Below, one piece after another: positions 13,301-25,400 of a stretch of DNA of 64,000 bases. The stretch covers positions 1,550,001 through 1,614,000 of the forward strand of contig NC_071332.1 in assembly GCF_010183535.1 (NCBI RefSeq), given 5' to 3'. A program made the translations under genes and the position numbers. Every line of letters starts with the position of its first letter. Within the stretch, counting starts at the first letter, position 1. The DNA is from Caenorhabditis remanei. Lineage: Eukaryota > Nematoda > Chromadorea > Rhabditida > Rhabditidae. The notes beneath the pieces are model-generated. The model ran no database searches. It had not been told where the DNA came from and was given only the letters and a program-made list of their open reading frames with translations.

Positions 13301-14459
13301 GTGGATACCTATCTGGCATCGAGAACATCACCGAGTACAACTGGATAGTCCAACTCGCGCAGAACTCGGTGAACTTCTCCTCAACCACCGACAATCAGGT
13401 GTTGGTGACAATCGCGTTGCAGAGGAAATCCTATTGTATCTCCAGTAATTCCACGGATAGTTGCTACTTGTTCAAGGTAATAGCTTTCAGAGGGTTTTTT
13501 CTCTAAAAAGTGAGGTTTTAATTAAGGCATACGAGTTCGAGGACAATGGGCAAACTTATTACATCGACATCCTTCAACATAACAATTTATGGGCAAACGG
13601 GCAGCCAGTGATGTAAGTTTCTGAAATTTGGTCGGCATACTAAGTCGACAACGTCAACTCCAGTTATGGTGTCAGAATCGGCTGAAAAGAAGTGGTGGCA
13701 TGCTTATCGACCGAGCAGATACTGGATGCCACGTAACTCGCTTGAAACGCAATGCTATGAGCTGAAAAATATACCAAAATGCAGATCTCAGCGAGTTCTA
13801 TGTCCGTGACTTACTTCGGGCGGGATGAATTTTTTACATTTTTTGCCACTTTTTCTTGGCCCGCGGCCTAATAGTGACTAGCCATCGGGCCCATGTCTTA
13901 CTTATCACAAACATAGACCGCATCGAGATCTACATTTTGGTATATTTTTCAGCTCAAAAAATTCAGTTTGAAGCAAGTTACGCACGGCCCAGTTTTTGTG
14001 GCTGATCGGTATTAGTTAGGCCAACCTCGATGAGTCTTTGTTATTTTTGGCTCGTTTTGCTCAGAAATTCGAGTTTCTGGACATTCGGACACTGCAGAAA
14101 CACAGAAATCTCAATTTTCGGCACTATTTGATGCGAAAATCGCAAAATTTTGACATCTGGACATCCGGACACTGCGAACACAAAGACAGACCTCATTTTC
14201 ATTCATAACCCTGTTAGAGAGTGTCTTCCGTTTTGGAACCGTTGCCTTATCAGAACAGTTCTGAATAGGGCCAAGATTCAAGATTCCCATTTCCAGATTC
14301 TCCACCCTACCGCAAGGATGTGTCGGTATACTGATCAACACACCTCCTACGGTCAACAATGGAAAACTGTACTCAACACGTTGCGACAGCGGAGAGCAGA
14401 CCTATGGAATGAGCAATTCGGCTCTTTGTGCTCGATTACCGGATGTTTGTCCGCCGTGA
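4337..14459 (+). CDS. giant secreted collagen-mucin protein with three C-type lectin-like domains (about 2,905 aa)
   Basis: Ten exons: 4337-4493, 4647-4766, 4814-11307, 11353-12280, 12329-12456, 12505-12581, 12625-12872, 13160-13476, 13527-13612 and 14297-14459. All phases close to a TGA, giving about 2,905 residues. Order: signal peptide (MVRRIILFALFISCTIAA), Tyr/Pro/Asn linker, ten Gly-X-Y triplets (residues about 58-88), about 2,120 residues of the 8-residue unit EAPTTSTT with variants, then CTLD1 (from CANAVCDEGW, about 2232-2425), a Thr/Pro linker, CTLD2 (from CPVKVCQYGF, about 2508-2687), a second linker, and CTLD3 (about 2720-2905, ending DVCPP). The repeat is a dense mucin-type O-glycosylation substrate, so a gel or glycocalyx role is inferred. 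The 48-nt intron at 12281-12328 is in frame and could be retained. Introns 7 and 9 carry palindromic MITEs. It shares architecture with the small upstream gene. Repeat copy number may be affected by assembly collapse. Confidence 0.82.
4820..11165 (+). repeat. coding minisatellite, about 264 copies of a 24-bp unit
   Basis: The large exon is built of 24-bp units encoding EAPTTSTT, with recurring variants EAPSTSTT, EDPTTSTT, QEPSTSTT and rare EARTTSTT, EAPATSTT and EAPTTLTT. Variants recur in the same order at distant places: the EAPATSTT-EAPSTSTT-EAPTTSTT-EARTTSTT run appears near 7930 and 10390, and the QEPSISTT block near 5280 and 5500. This shows duplication of multi-unit blocks. Because 24 is a multiple of 3, the antisense frame is also open throughout. 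Confidence 0.95.
12893..13098. repeat. palindromic MITE in intron 7 of the giant lectin gene
   Basis: The left arm (AACTCGCTTAAAAC... AATATACCAAAATAT) is mirrored by the right arm (GCATTTTGGTATATTTT... GTTTGAAGTGAG), with a GGCCCG-rich centre. The same family is at 13735-13990 and 59335-59675, and a shorter relative forms the four palindromes at 18.2-20.0 kb. Confidence 0.7.
13735..13990. repeat. palindromic MITE in intron 9 of the giant lectin gene
   Basis: Same family as 12893-13098: arms GTAACTCGCTTGAAAC and GTTTGAAGCAAGTTAC flank an inner ATACCAAAATG / CATTTTGGTAT pair and a GGCCCG-rich centre. It separates the last two coding exons of the lectin gene (intron 13613-14296). Confidence 0.7.
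14075..14200. repeat. GGACATCCGGACA-type repeat fragment
   Basis: Contains GACATTCGGACACTGC and GACATCTGGACATCCGGAC words in intron 9 of the lectin gene. Related words build the palindrome at 57310-57565. Confidence 0.4.
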
Positions 14460-14559
14460 GACCACTGATAATGATACATTGTAATGAAAGTAGGACCACC
14501 ATATACTCTTCTCAATGATAAAGTATTCATGAATTCGTAATTTTGAACATCATTATACC

Positions 14560-14692
14560 AAGTCGTTAAAAGCCGGAAAGGGAATATCCGATTCATGGAA
14601 GTGCCTTTTTTACGAGCGCCCAGGAGGACAATGGTTGTTGGTCTGTGGCGCAAGGACGGGAACTGGTTTTTGTCATTGGTGTGTCATGTCAT
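14560..14692 (+). pseudogene. decayed C-type lectin-like tail fragment
   Basis: About 100 bp after the giant lectin stop codon, one frame reads SDSWKCLFYERPGGQ followed by WLLVCGARTGTGFC. This matches the layout of the end of the small lectin's CTLD (KCSDWDYRPAKLFMCG) and the CVVCG-type ends of CTLD1 and CTLD2. No acceptor, start or partner exon is evident, so it is probably a relic of a fourth domain or of another lectin copy. Confidence 0.4.
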
Positions 14693-14699
14693 AGAATAG

Positions 14700-16960
14700 A
14701 AACATATGAGCACTGCCATTTCTCTCATGTTTTCTAAAGATAGTTTTTATTTATAAAACTAATTAGGCGGTCTCCCCTGACATCATTTCTGTGTAAATAT
14801 GTACACATTATTTAGTTTCAATGTGAACAGTAGGGGGAAAACTAAGCGGATCATCTATCTATTCAGAAGATTATGTCGTTGTTTTCAGAGAATTTTTATA
14901 TTGTGTGGAAAAAAATTATATGTATAGTGGCTAGTGAAAAGTTTTAAATTTTCTATCGCGCTCTACCGAAACTGTTAAAATTGCTTGAGCGGGGATTTCA
15001 GTCGAGCGCAGTTGTAACAAGTTTGCCTCTTTAATAGCCCTTAATAGATGGGAAAATTGTTTTTGTTGAAAAAACGCGCTCCACCGGACAAGCTTCAATT
15101 CGCTGCGCGCTTGTGGATATTCGATACGCAGCTTACTTGTAAATCGTTCATTTTTCAGGCAAATTTGAAACTGTCGTCTTTCGATTGAGATTGATACCAA
15201 AACTACTGAAATACTAAAAATAAATTTTAAATTTTAAAAATTTCGCGCTAAAGTTTCTGCTGGGTCCAGTAGGGCGCGGCTGCTTGAAAATGAAAGATTT
15301 TTCAGCAGTGCGAGGCGTAAGGTCGCGGAAACGCGCTCCGTCGCACAACGGAAACCAAATTCAAATTTTTAGCCTATTTGACGTATCTTTAAGTAAAACC
15401 GCGACGCGTACGGAGCGCATCTCAAGGAAATTTTTTAATCCAATTTTTGGACCCTTCCTCGACTAGAACATCCCAAAAACAAAACATAGACCAAAATCTT
15501 TCTCTTAAAATATTTATTCCACCCCCTTTTTTTTTGGCTTCCGTGTCTATTTTCTTCAAAGTGTTTTTAGGAAGACGAAGAAAAAAGAAACACTTCTTCC
15601 GACGCCATCCTCATTATTTCTTTTCTTTTAACTAATGTCTGCCTCTATCTTATTCAATTATCTCTTTCTCCCCCTTCTTCTTTCTCACTTGCTGGTTACT
15701 TTTTGTAGTTCTTTTTCTTTCTCTTTCTCTTTCCCTATTTTTCCCCCGAAATGTGTCATGTCTATTGTATTTTCGTGTATAAGGACGATGCGATGACTAA
15801 CCAGTGTGTATGTGATGATCCGTGTCTCTTGTTGTAGGGCTTTCTTTTTATATCAGAAGGGATTTTGGGGGGATTTGGAGTGTGTGTGTAGTTTGGAGAG
15901 TTTTGGTTACTGTATAACTTTTTATGTCATAAATAAATATTAAACATTTTCATTCAAATTCTGAATTTCGTCCTAAGTGGATTTTAATACTTTTCTTGTA
16001 AGCTCAACCTTAGTCTTCCTAAGTGTCGAATTTCAAAATTTTCTCAATTTTTTCCATGATTTTTTTCTATGGCTTATTTTAGCCGGGTCTTCTCACGAAA
16101 ATCGTTTTCTTCATTTAAAATAATTTTTTCAACCGAAAAATTAATTTTCCATCTGAAAATGCTGAATTTGAGCTGAAAAAAAAACCTGAAAATTCATTTT
16201 AAAAATCGCAAAAAAATTTATTCTCGTACCGTAATTCTTTAAAGGAGTATTCAAATTTTTTTTTCGAAGGTATCGCCACGAAAATTGTTATTTTTCGATT
16301 TTTCTAATTTTTTACATAATTTTTTAGTTCAAAAATTAGTTTTTGTCTGAAAATCCGTTTTTTTTCACCAAATTTTTGTTGAAAACACCCAAAAATTGAT
16401 TTTTTTTCTGAAAAATAAATGTGAAACCTACCGTACCCCTTTTAAAGGAACATTGAAAATTCTGTCCCCGGGTCTCGCCACGAAATACAATTTTTTGTTT
16501 TATTTTTTATTTTTCACTGAATTTTCACCAATTTTGAAGATTTTTTCGACGTTTTTCAGTGATTTTGAGCATTCATAAGCGTAAAATAAAGTTTTTTCGA
16601 CAAAAACTCCACTTTTTCGATAATTTTCAACGATTTCTTTCCAGTTTTGTGCCAAAAATAAAATTCTTGTGCAAAAAGTCTGCAAAATTGTGGTGTAGTT
16701 TATTTTATTTCGTTTTGTAATACGACACCTCACTCTCCCATCGTTGATGGTCGTAGGCAACACAATAAACCGATGGAAAATTTGGTGTATACAGCAAACT
16801 TCCAGAGCCAACGGGCCAATTTTCGTCTTTTTTTTCACTCTTCCACTAAAATTCCACTAAAAATCGTGAAAATCCGAAAAATCGACCCAAAATTAATATT
16901 TCTGACTCGATGGCCTAGAAAACCAAATATTGGAGAAACCTAGGCCACCACGAAAAGGAA
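14700..16960. other. gene-poor AT-rich DNA
   Basis: No coding signal seen. There are homopolymeric T/A tracts, a GCGCTCTACCGAAA / GTCGAGCGCAGTTGTAA palindromic MITE at about 14955-15030, a GGAGCGC-bearing stretch near 15230-15420, and a CT-rich block near 15640-15760. Confidence 0.5.
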
Positions 16961-16969
16961 AGTTCTTAG

Positions 16970-17052
16970 CAGAGTTGCGCGGAATTCCGACTTCCGACTT
17001 CCGGGCATTTTTTGAATTCCGGCTTCCGACTTCCGACTTCCGCGCAACTCTG
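16970..17052. mobile_element. hAT-type MITE, short member of the TTCCGACTTCC family
   Basis: 83 bp with perfect inverted ends CAGAGTTGCGCGGAA / TTCCGCGCAACTCTG. It is flanked by an 8-bp target duplication GTTCTTAG (16962-16969 and 17053-17060). The inside is a run of CGACTTC words in one orientation. It lies between two direct copies of a TGGCCTAGAAAACCAA... CCTAGGCCACCA motif (about 16908-16950 and 17110-17153). Confidence 0.85.
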
Positions 17053-17059
17053 GTTCTTA

Positions 17060-18280
17060 GATTCAAAATGCGTCGCTGAAAAGTAGCGGCTCAAAATCGC
17101 TGTTTTGACTCGGTGGCCTAGAAAACCAATTTTCGGCAAAACCTAGGCCACCAAATGTTTTCTCCATTCCTTTCACTCATTCAGCTCATTTCATGGCTGT
17201 TCCCGAGCCATATATATCCCCTCCCTAGTCCCCCTAATCCCCCTTTCGTGGCGAATTTGAAATTTGCATACATATTCGATGAAGGGGAAGGAGAAAGAGA
17301 GAGAGAGAGAGCGAGGGGGCCGCCCGTTTACGTAAATTGAGCTTATTCGAACGAGTACACACTCTCCTCTCGAGAAAACGAAAAGTTTGTAGGGCGTGGT
17401 TGAATTGAAAATGTGACATTTTTCACGGCTTCTTTTCCCCCCTCCAACAGGTTGAAGCACTTTAAGCCTTCTTCGTCCTATTTCGTTTCCCTCCGATTTT
17501 TATCTTTTTCCAGAAATTTCTATCCGAGAGACCGTTTCATCCGTCGATATCTCCCCTAAGAATCTCTGAATGGAATGTGAATACGAAAAACAGAAAAAAT
17601 TTATATATCCATTGGGGAGGAGTGTATAAAAGAAAACGAAAGACGAACAACAATGTTGTCTTTTCTTGAAATTTTGATGTCGTTGTTTTCAGTTTTCAGT
17701 TTCGAGACGCTATACTAGCAAGAGCGCTCTACCGGAACTTGTTTTAGTTTTTTCTTGAGTCATATTAGCTCGACACAGTTCTCACAACTGCGCTCCACCG
17801 AAATGCCCTTGAAAAATGTCTCTTTTTCGCATTTTTCTATAGAAACCTATTTTTTAAATCGAAAAACGCTGAAAATATTCTGAAATTGTCGAAAAAAACT
17901 CGATTTTTGATCGATTCATAGGGGTAAACAGAAATTTTGTGATAAAAATCAGATTTTTCAGCGTTTTCAGCCTATTTTTTAGTCAAAAAACTCAATTTTC
18001 AGTTGGAAACGGAGTTTATTCTGAATTTTCAGACTATTCCATCTCAAAAGCCTCATTTTTACAGCCAAACCCGTTGAAAAAACATCTGAAACTCGATTTT
18101 CAGCAAAAATGTATAGTTTTCGACTAAAAATTTAAAAAATTCAATCATAAGTGTAATTTAAGCACTTTCTCTAAATTTTCAATTTTTTTGTCAAAAATGA
18201 GTGTTTTATTTAGATTCGACAAACTCGGGTTTTCTAGAAAATTCCGACTGTTTTTGGATTTATCCAAGAATTTCGATTTC
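17060..18280. other. gene-poor DNA with GA microsatellite and MITE half
   Basis: A GA-repeat lies at about 17297-17313. A GCGCTCTACCGGAACT / AACTGCGCTCCACCG element is at about 17725-17805. The rest is AT-rich with no coding signal. This could include distal regulatory DNA of gly-20, but nothing specific is visible. Confidence 0.4.
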
Positions 18281-18284
18281 AGCT

Positions 18285-20010
18285 CGTAAATCGCTTCAAA
18301 ATGAAAATTGTGAAGTGAAAAATGTACCAAAATGTAGATCTCAGCAAGCTCTATCTCTGTCACCTATTTTGATCCGGATTACAGATTGCTATTGACTCCA
18401 TAACAATCTGAAATCCGGCTCAAAAAAGATGATAGAGATAGAGCTCGACGAGATCTACATTTTGGTATATTTTTCACTTCACAATTTTCATTTTGAAGCG
18501 ATTTACGAGCTGAAATCGAAATTTTCGAATTTTCGGCAAATCTTCATGTCGGAATTTTTTGGAAAACCCGGATTTCCCGATACTCCGAAAATTCGTTCCC
18601 AAGAAGATTTGTCGAAAATTTGAGAGTTTTTTTTAATTTCCGCTCGTAAATCGCTTTAAAATGAAAATTGTGAAGTGAAAAATATACCAAAATGTATATC
18701 TCGACGAGTTCTATTTCTGTAGCATATTTTGATCCGGATTACAGATTGTTATGGAGTCAATAACAATCTGATATCCGGCTGAAAATATGTGATAGAGATA
18801 GAGCTCGTCGAGATCTACATTTTGGTATATTTTTCACTTCACAATTTTCATTTCGACGGGAGTTACAGGCTGAAATCGAAATTTTCGACAAATCTTCATG
18901 TCTGAATTTTCTGGAAAACCCGGATTCCCGATATTCCGATGAATCGTTCCCAGGAAAATTTGGTGAAAATTTCAAATTTTTGATTTCAGCCTGTAACTCC
19001 CTTCAAAATAAGAATTGTGAAGTGAATAATATACCAAAGTGTAGATCTCGACGAGCTCTATCTCTATCACCTATTTTGAGACGGATTATCCGGATTGTTA
19101 CTGTGCGCTCATAGCACCATAACAATCTGAAATCCGGCTCAAAATAGGTGATAGAGATAGAGCTCGTCGAGATCTACATTTTGGTATATTTTTCACTTCA
19201 CAATTTTCATTTTGACGGGAGTTACGAGAGTTTTTTTCAAATTTTTGTTTTTTTTTCCCTAACCTAGTTTTGGCACCAGCGCTCCACTGCTAATCTAGTC
19301 AGTTTCTCATGAATTTCTTAGTTTTTTCCTTCCAATAGCTCTCTTGCAAAAACAAATCCTCGAGAGCAACAACCAATTCACCACCACCACTAGTAGAAGC
19401 CCCCTGGGACGCCAATTTTGATTTTATGAGAGAAGTGAAAAGAGAACAATAGCCGTCGTCGAATGGCGCGGATGGAAAACGTAAAGTTTCTAATGTTTAG
19501 AAAATAAAAATATTTTTGTGTTCGTGTCACCTGGGAGTGATGTTTACTAGGTGGATGGGAGGATAATAGATTGGTTTTGTGATGCTCAGTTGGATAATAT
19601 TTTCGATAGAATATAATAGTCTAGCACCGCAGTCGTTGTGAGTGTTTCCGTTCATGAGCTGAAAAGCTGAGGTCGTAAGGATTTTCGATAAACTTCTGAG
19701 TTTCGTCCAGGATTTGAATTGACTCCGGCATGATGATTTGTCGAGAACTTGAACATTTTGATTTCGGCTCGTAATTCTCGCTTCAAAATGAAAATTGTGC
19801 AGTGAAAAATGTACCAAAATGTAGATCTCAACGAGGTCTATCTCTGTCACCTATTATGAGCCGAATCCCAGATGGTTATAATGTCATGAGCGCACAATAA
19901 CAATCTGTAATCCGCCTCAAAATAGGTGATAGAAATAGAGCTCACCGAGATCTACATTTTTGTATACTTTTCACTTCACAATTTTCATTTTGAAGCGAGT
20001 TACGAGCTGA
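18285..20010. repeat. four serial copies of a palindromic MITE
   Basis: Copies at about 18285-18515, 18645-18870, 18990-19225 and 19770-20005. Each reads AAAATGAAAATTGTGAAGTG, then TACCAAAATGTAGATCTC, then CTATCTCTGTCACCTATTTTGA, a centre with AACAATCTGAAATCCGG, then the mirror image of all three. Each would fold to a hairpin of about 110-bp arms. The inner TACCAAAATGTAGATCTC is shared with the MITEs in the lectin introns and at 59.5 kb. Copy 3 carries extra bases at its centre. Confidence 0.8.
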
Positions 20011-20799
20011 AATCGAAATTCTCAGACAAAGCTGAGTTGTCGTGTGAATTCTCAATTTACTTCCGATTTTTGTCCAGGATTTGAATTGAACTCTATACGT
20101 TCAGTGAGATTTCGCCCGATTTTAAAGTTGACTTGGAAAGTTCAAATTTTAAAGATTCTGAACAAGATTTCAAGATTTTTGTAGAATTGAGTTTGTCGGT
20201 TTTTTAAAGGGTCTCGAAGCTCCATCAATTGTTTTTGTAACTTCCCGAAAGAATCTTGTGCTTCTAGATTGCTGAAACTGTGAGGATTTGGAATCTATTT
20301 TCAAACTCCCATAGTTATACATGTTTAATTATGTTTTTCTTTTTAAATTTAAAATTTATAAATTTTCTCTCATTAAATTCTGATTTTTGTTTTAGAAAAA
20401 CGTAGCATTTCGCTGTTTTTTAGCTTTCAAATTCTGATTTTTTAATCGAAAATTGAAAAATTCCGTCTCGCTCGGTCTGGCGTGCTTTCGGCGCGTTTCG
20501 CAGAACAGAGCGCTTAAAATCTGAACAAAACGCGTCTCAGTCGCGCCAGTCTCCAATTTTGTCATCAAATGAAATCGTGTGTCTGGCGCACGTAACAAAT
20601 CGTAGTTTTTTTTTTTCAAATTTTCGATAATTTTTGACCGAAAAATTGTGATTTTCTGCACAAAAACCATATTTCAGACAGCTAAACCCTTTAAACATTA
20701 ACTCAGCTGTACTTCTGATGGAAAATTCACAAATTTCATGAAACTTTCTGAAATTTTTCGTAGTACTTCTAAACTTGACGGCGGATTCTGAATCCTCAC

Positions 20800-20935
20800 G
20801 TCGTCACCTTTCAACTGCGCTCCACCGAAATTCCCTTGAAAAATGTCTCTTTTTCTCTGAGTCTCTCAATTTTGCACACAATTTTCTTCGGTTTCGGTAG
20901 AGCGCGGTTGTAAGAAGTGTGTCGTGCTAATAAAG
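20800..20935. repeat. GCGCTCCACCGAAA palindromic MITE
   Basis: The left arm AACTGCGCTCCACCGAAATTCC mirrors GGTTTCGGTAGAGCGCGGTTGTAAGAAG. The core TCTCTTTTTCTCTGAGTCTCTCAATTT is characteristic. Close relatives are at 27170-27290, 28275-28505, 39960-40085, 53785-53930 and 58125-58270. Confidence 0.75.
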
Positions 20936-20939
20936 TTGA

Positions 20940-22450
20940 CGACGGATTCTGAATCCTCACGTCTTCAAGCTACCACTTTCTCCATTACATTCCGAATAAC
21001 GATGTTACTGGCATGGTGCCAACTAGCCGTCTAACCTAATCCGCCCTCTCTCACCTCACCTCTCCCCCGTCGACAGACAACGTTTCAAATTTCTCTTCAC
21101 CTGCTGCGTCTATAGAACGTCTTCTAACCTTCTAGACGGCAGGAATGAAAAGAGAAAAAGAAAAAACCAATCAATCAGAAAATCGCGCCGTGGTGGTCTC
21201 TAGCCACCCAGCAATACGTCTTTCGATTCGGTTTAGTTTACAAACAAGCCAGTGTCGATTTACGAGACATTTGGACGGAGAGGGGTCGATCGGGCTTAGG
21301 GCAGCTGTCTCCATCTCTCTCTGTCTGCGTCTCTCTATCTCTCTCGTCTCTTTCCGCTTTATAGGAAGGACTGATGAGTGGAGGACTAGACACTAGGAGG
21401 TTCACACCATTTTTTGTGTTTCCAAGAAAAGAAAATTCACATTTTTCGGCTCAGAATTACGTTTTTTGTTATCCGATTCTCTTTTGCCCTGAAATTTTGG
21501 TATTTTCAGGTTTTCAGCAGTTTCGATGCACCATATGAATGAAATTTAGACTCGGCGCATTAGAATTGTAAAAAAATGCAATTATGAGCCTAAAAATTGT
21601 GAATTTTGGTCTGAAAATTCACATTTTTCGGTTCGGAATTACATTCTACTGAGCCAAGGCTAAATTCCATTTATATGGTGCATCAAAACGGCTGAAAACC
21701 GCGTCAAAGGTGCGCCAGACACTAAATTTCCGACTGTTTTGGCAGGTTTTTTAGTAGATTTCAAGCATTTTTCACTCATTTTTGCGCATTTTGGCTTAAA
21801 ATCAACGGGTTTCAGCCGATTTTTGTCGATTTCTAATAATTTTGCGTCGAATTTCAGCTCAATGAACGCGTCAAAGGCGCGCCAGAATCCAATTTTCTAC
21901 ATTTCTGATGAGACACCATTTTTTTTTGTGTTTCCAAGAGAGGAAAATGGCGAAAAAAAAGGGAGAAGAAGCCTTTTTAATTGGTGTCTTTCTTCTTTTG
22001 AGACGACGAAAAACATCTCGTTTCTTCACTTTTTTTTGCGCCGCAACACGACGCGACACGTAATTTCAATGATTTTTCGTTTAGAAATTCTAGGAAACCA
22101 TGAAACTAGTTTAATAATTGAGTTTTAGCACTGAAAATCCAGAACTCTGAAAATCTGAAATTTTGCGGTTTTATACATCAATTCTCTTTTGAAAAGTCGA
22201 AAAACTGTGAATTTTTGTCAGAAAATTCACATTTTTGGCTAAATTCCATTTATATGGTGCATCAATACTGCTGAAAACCTGAAAATTCCAGAATTTTCGG
22301 TTTTCAGCCGTTTCGATGCACCATATACTGTCCCCGCACATAAAAAATGTAATTCTCAGCCGGAAAATTGGGAATTTTGGTTAGAAAATTCACATTTTTC
22401 GGCTCAGGATTACATTTTCAGATATCCGATTATCATTTTGCACTGAAAAT
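20940..22450. other. gene-poor DNA with paired GATGCACCATAT repeats
   Basis: GATGCACCATATNAATG and its inverse TTCCATTTATATGGTGCATC occur near 21525, 21665, 22245 and 22312 as two inverted pairs. Around 21020-21400 is a C/T-rich stretch that could be promoter-proximal, but no reliable coding signal was found. Confidence 0.4.
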
Positions 22451-22469
22451 CCAAAATTTTAAGGTTTCA

Positions 22470-25400
22470 GCTGTGAACGCGTCTCAGGCGCGCCAGATAA
22501 TAAACTGGAAGTGATAACATCGTGTGACGCTGGGGTTCCGTTGACGCGGCGTTTTGTATGAAAAATATTCGAAAAACGCTTCAAAGGAGCGCCAGCCATC
22601 TCCAATTTTGTCATCAAACGTGTCTGGCGCGTCTTTGACGCGTTACGAATCGTAGTTTTCTGGTTTTTTTGCTCGAAAACTTGATTCTTCAATTTTTCGT
22701 AAATTTTTGACTGAAAAATTGTGATTTTCTGCACTAAAACCTGGAAATTTTAGATTTTCAGTGATTCTGAGTCAAAAAATGTGATTTTTTCAACAAAATT
22801 CACAATTTTTGCTCAAAATTCAATAATTTTCAACATTTCTAATGTGAATTAATGCATTAAAACGACAAATTTCGGATTTTCAGTGCAAATCGGTGAGCTC
22901 CGCGCTGAGCAACATGGCCTAGAAAACTCCTCCTCCTCTGCCATGAGCAATGGAGCCTCTTGTGCGAAAAATCACAATTTTTCAGTAAAAAATTTACGAA
23001 AAATTGAAGAATCATGGAAAAATCAGAGTTTTCGAGAAAAAAACCCAGCAAACTGCGATCCGTTACGCGTCAAAGGCGCGCCAGACACGTTTGATGACAA
23101 AATTGGAGGCTGCTGGCGCGCCTTTGACGCGTTTTTCGAATATATATTTTTAACGCGCCAACGGAACCCCAGCGTCGCACGATGTTATCACTTTTAATTT
23201 ATTATCTGGCGCGCCTGAGACGCGTTTTAGGCAAAAATTTTTTGATAAAATAGAAAAAATCTCTACTTCCCCTCCCTCTCATTATTTTTTCCCTCTTTTT
23301 CGTATATTTTTTATTGCTGTAATTAGCAAAATTACACACAAATATATATATTTTTTTCTAGAAGCCCCGCCCCCTCGCTGTGCGCCATCCCACGACAACG
23401 GCTCCCCAGCCGTTTAGTCCAGTCCATTATGATGGTCTATCGACGGATGCATCGGCTGGCGAACGCGGTGATCGTGTGTTGTTTGGTAAGGCATTTTATA
23501 TCATTTTTATTCAAAAAAATCGATTTTTTTGTTAATTTTATGAACAAAAAAATGGAATTCCCGGTGTCTGACACTGATAAAATGTGTTTTTTTAGAGACT
23601 GGCGCACCTCTGACGCGTTTTTCGAATATATATTTTTAACGCGTTAACGGAACGCCAGCGTCCCACGATGTTATCACTTTCACTTTATTATCTGGCGCGC
23701 CTCAGACGCGTAAATAAAATTTTTATGATTGTAGTGGAATTGACGCGGCGTTTCGTTTGAAAAATATTCCAAAAACGCGTCAAAGGTGCGCCAGTCTCCA
23801 ATTTTGTCATGAAAAATCGAAGCTTTCGAACTATTTACGATTCGTTAGGCGTCAAAGGCGCGCCAGGCGCGTTTGATGACAAAATTGGAGATTGCTGGCG
23901 CTCTTTTGAAGCGTTTTTCGAATATTTTTCATACAAAACGCCGCGTCAACGGAACCCCAGCGTCACACGATGTTATCGCTTTCACTTTATTGTCTGGCGC
24001 GCCTGAGACGCGTTTTTTCTGCGAAACGCGCCGAAAGCACGCCAGACATGAAATTTTCTAGTTTTTCTTTTTTTTTCAGAAAAAAAAACGAAAAAAAAAC
24101 ACTTTTTCTATTTTGAAAGAAACAACTGAATCAGAAATTAGACGCTGGCGCGCCTGAGACGCGTTCACAGCTAAAACCTTAAAATTCTGGAATTTCAGTG
24201 CAAAATGATAATTGGATAATTGGAAAATTTTTGGTCAAAATTCAATAATTTCCAACATTTCTAATGAGAATTAATGCATTAAAACGGTAAATTTTGGGTT
24301 TTTAGTGCAAATCCATACTAATGCAAATTTGGAGGCTGGCGCACCTCTGACGCGTTTTTCGAAGTGTTCGAAAACTTTGATTTTTTCGATGATTTTGACC
24401 TAAAAATTGTGATTTTCTGCGTAAAAAACGCTTAAAAATGTCGAAATTTAACGAAAATTGTTGTGAAAATTCATTTGTTCCTTTTTTTTCCAGTTCGGAT
24501 TCATTGTGATCTTCCTAAAAGCCCCATCAGAAGAGCAACGAATACGTGACGGTGTTCCGATAGTGTCACAAAATGCGGGTTGGTCGGCGAAAGATTGGGA
24601 CGGAGTGAATAAAGAAGTGGCGGATTTATTGAAAAACGAATCGAAATCGGAGAGATCCGATTTGAGTGGATGGGATTTTAAGGGTGAGTTTTTTGGAGAA
24701 AATCGGAATTTTTCTGGTGAAAATTTGAAAAAAATGGCAAAATTGGTATATTTTTCCATTAAAAACACGATTTTTAAGCCGATTTTTCCAGCCGACGGAA
24801 AACCACTCAACGGTGCGGATATCGTCGAATCCGTCAGTTTTCTCAATGAGAATTTCGATATTTTGAATACGGCCAAGTTTGGAGATTTGAGCAGTGTCAA
24901 GACGATTCTCGTCATTCAGGTGAGCGTTTTTCAGTGAAAAATCGTCATTTTGGGGGTCCAGGACCCCAAAAATGGGTTTTTCGTGAATTTTAGGCTGAAA
25001 ATGAATGTTTTTGCGTCTCAGGCGCGCCAGAATTACTCGGTCTGGCGTGCTTTCGGCGCGTTTCGCAGAAAAACGCGTCTCAGACGCGCCAGATAATAAA
25101 GTGACGCTCGGGGGTTCCGTTGACGCGTTTTGTTCGAAAAATAGTCGAAAACCGCGCGTCAAAGGTGCACCAGCCTCCGATTTTGTCATTAATGCGTCTG
25201 GTGCGCCTTTGACGCGTAACGAATCGTAGTTTGCTGGTTTTTTCCTCGAAAAACTCTGATTTTCCACGATTCTTCAATTTTTCGATATAAAATATGGTTT
25301 TTTGTGCAGAAAATTAGAATTTTTCGGTCAAAAATTATCGAAAAATTGAAGAATCATAGAAAAATCAGAGTTTTCGAGAAAAAAAACCAACAAACTACGA

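Noticed and set aside
21145..21396. 83-codon frame (MKREKEKTNQSENR...) upstream of gly-20
   Set aside because: It has low-complexity composition, no splice partner and no recognisable domain, and is better regarded as non-coding CT-rich DNA.
24448..25277. Minus-strand open frames antisense to gly-20 exons 2-3 and introns
   Set aside because: They consist of translated MITE sequence plus the reverse of gly-20 exons; the sense model is unequivocal.
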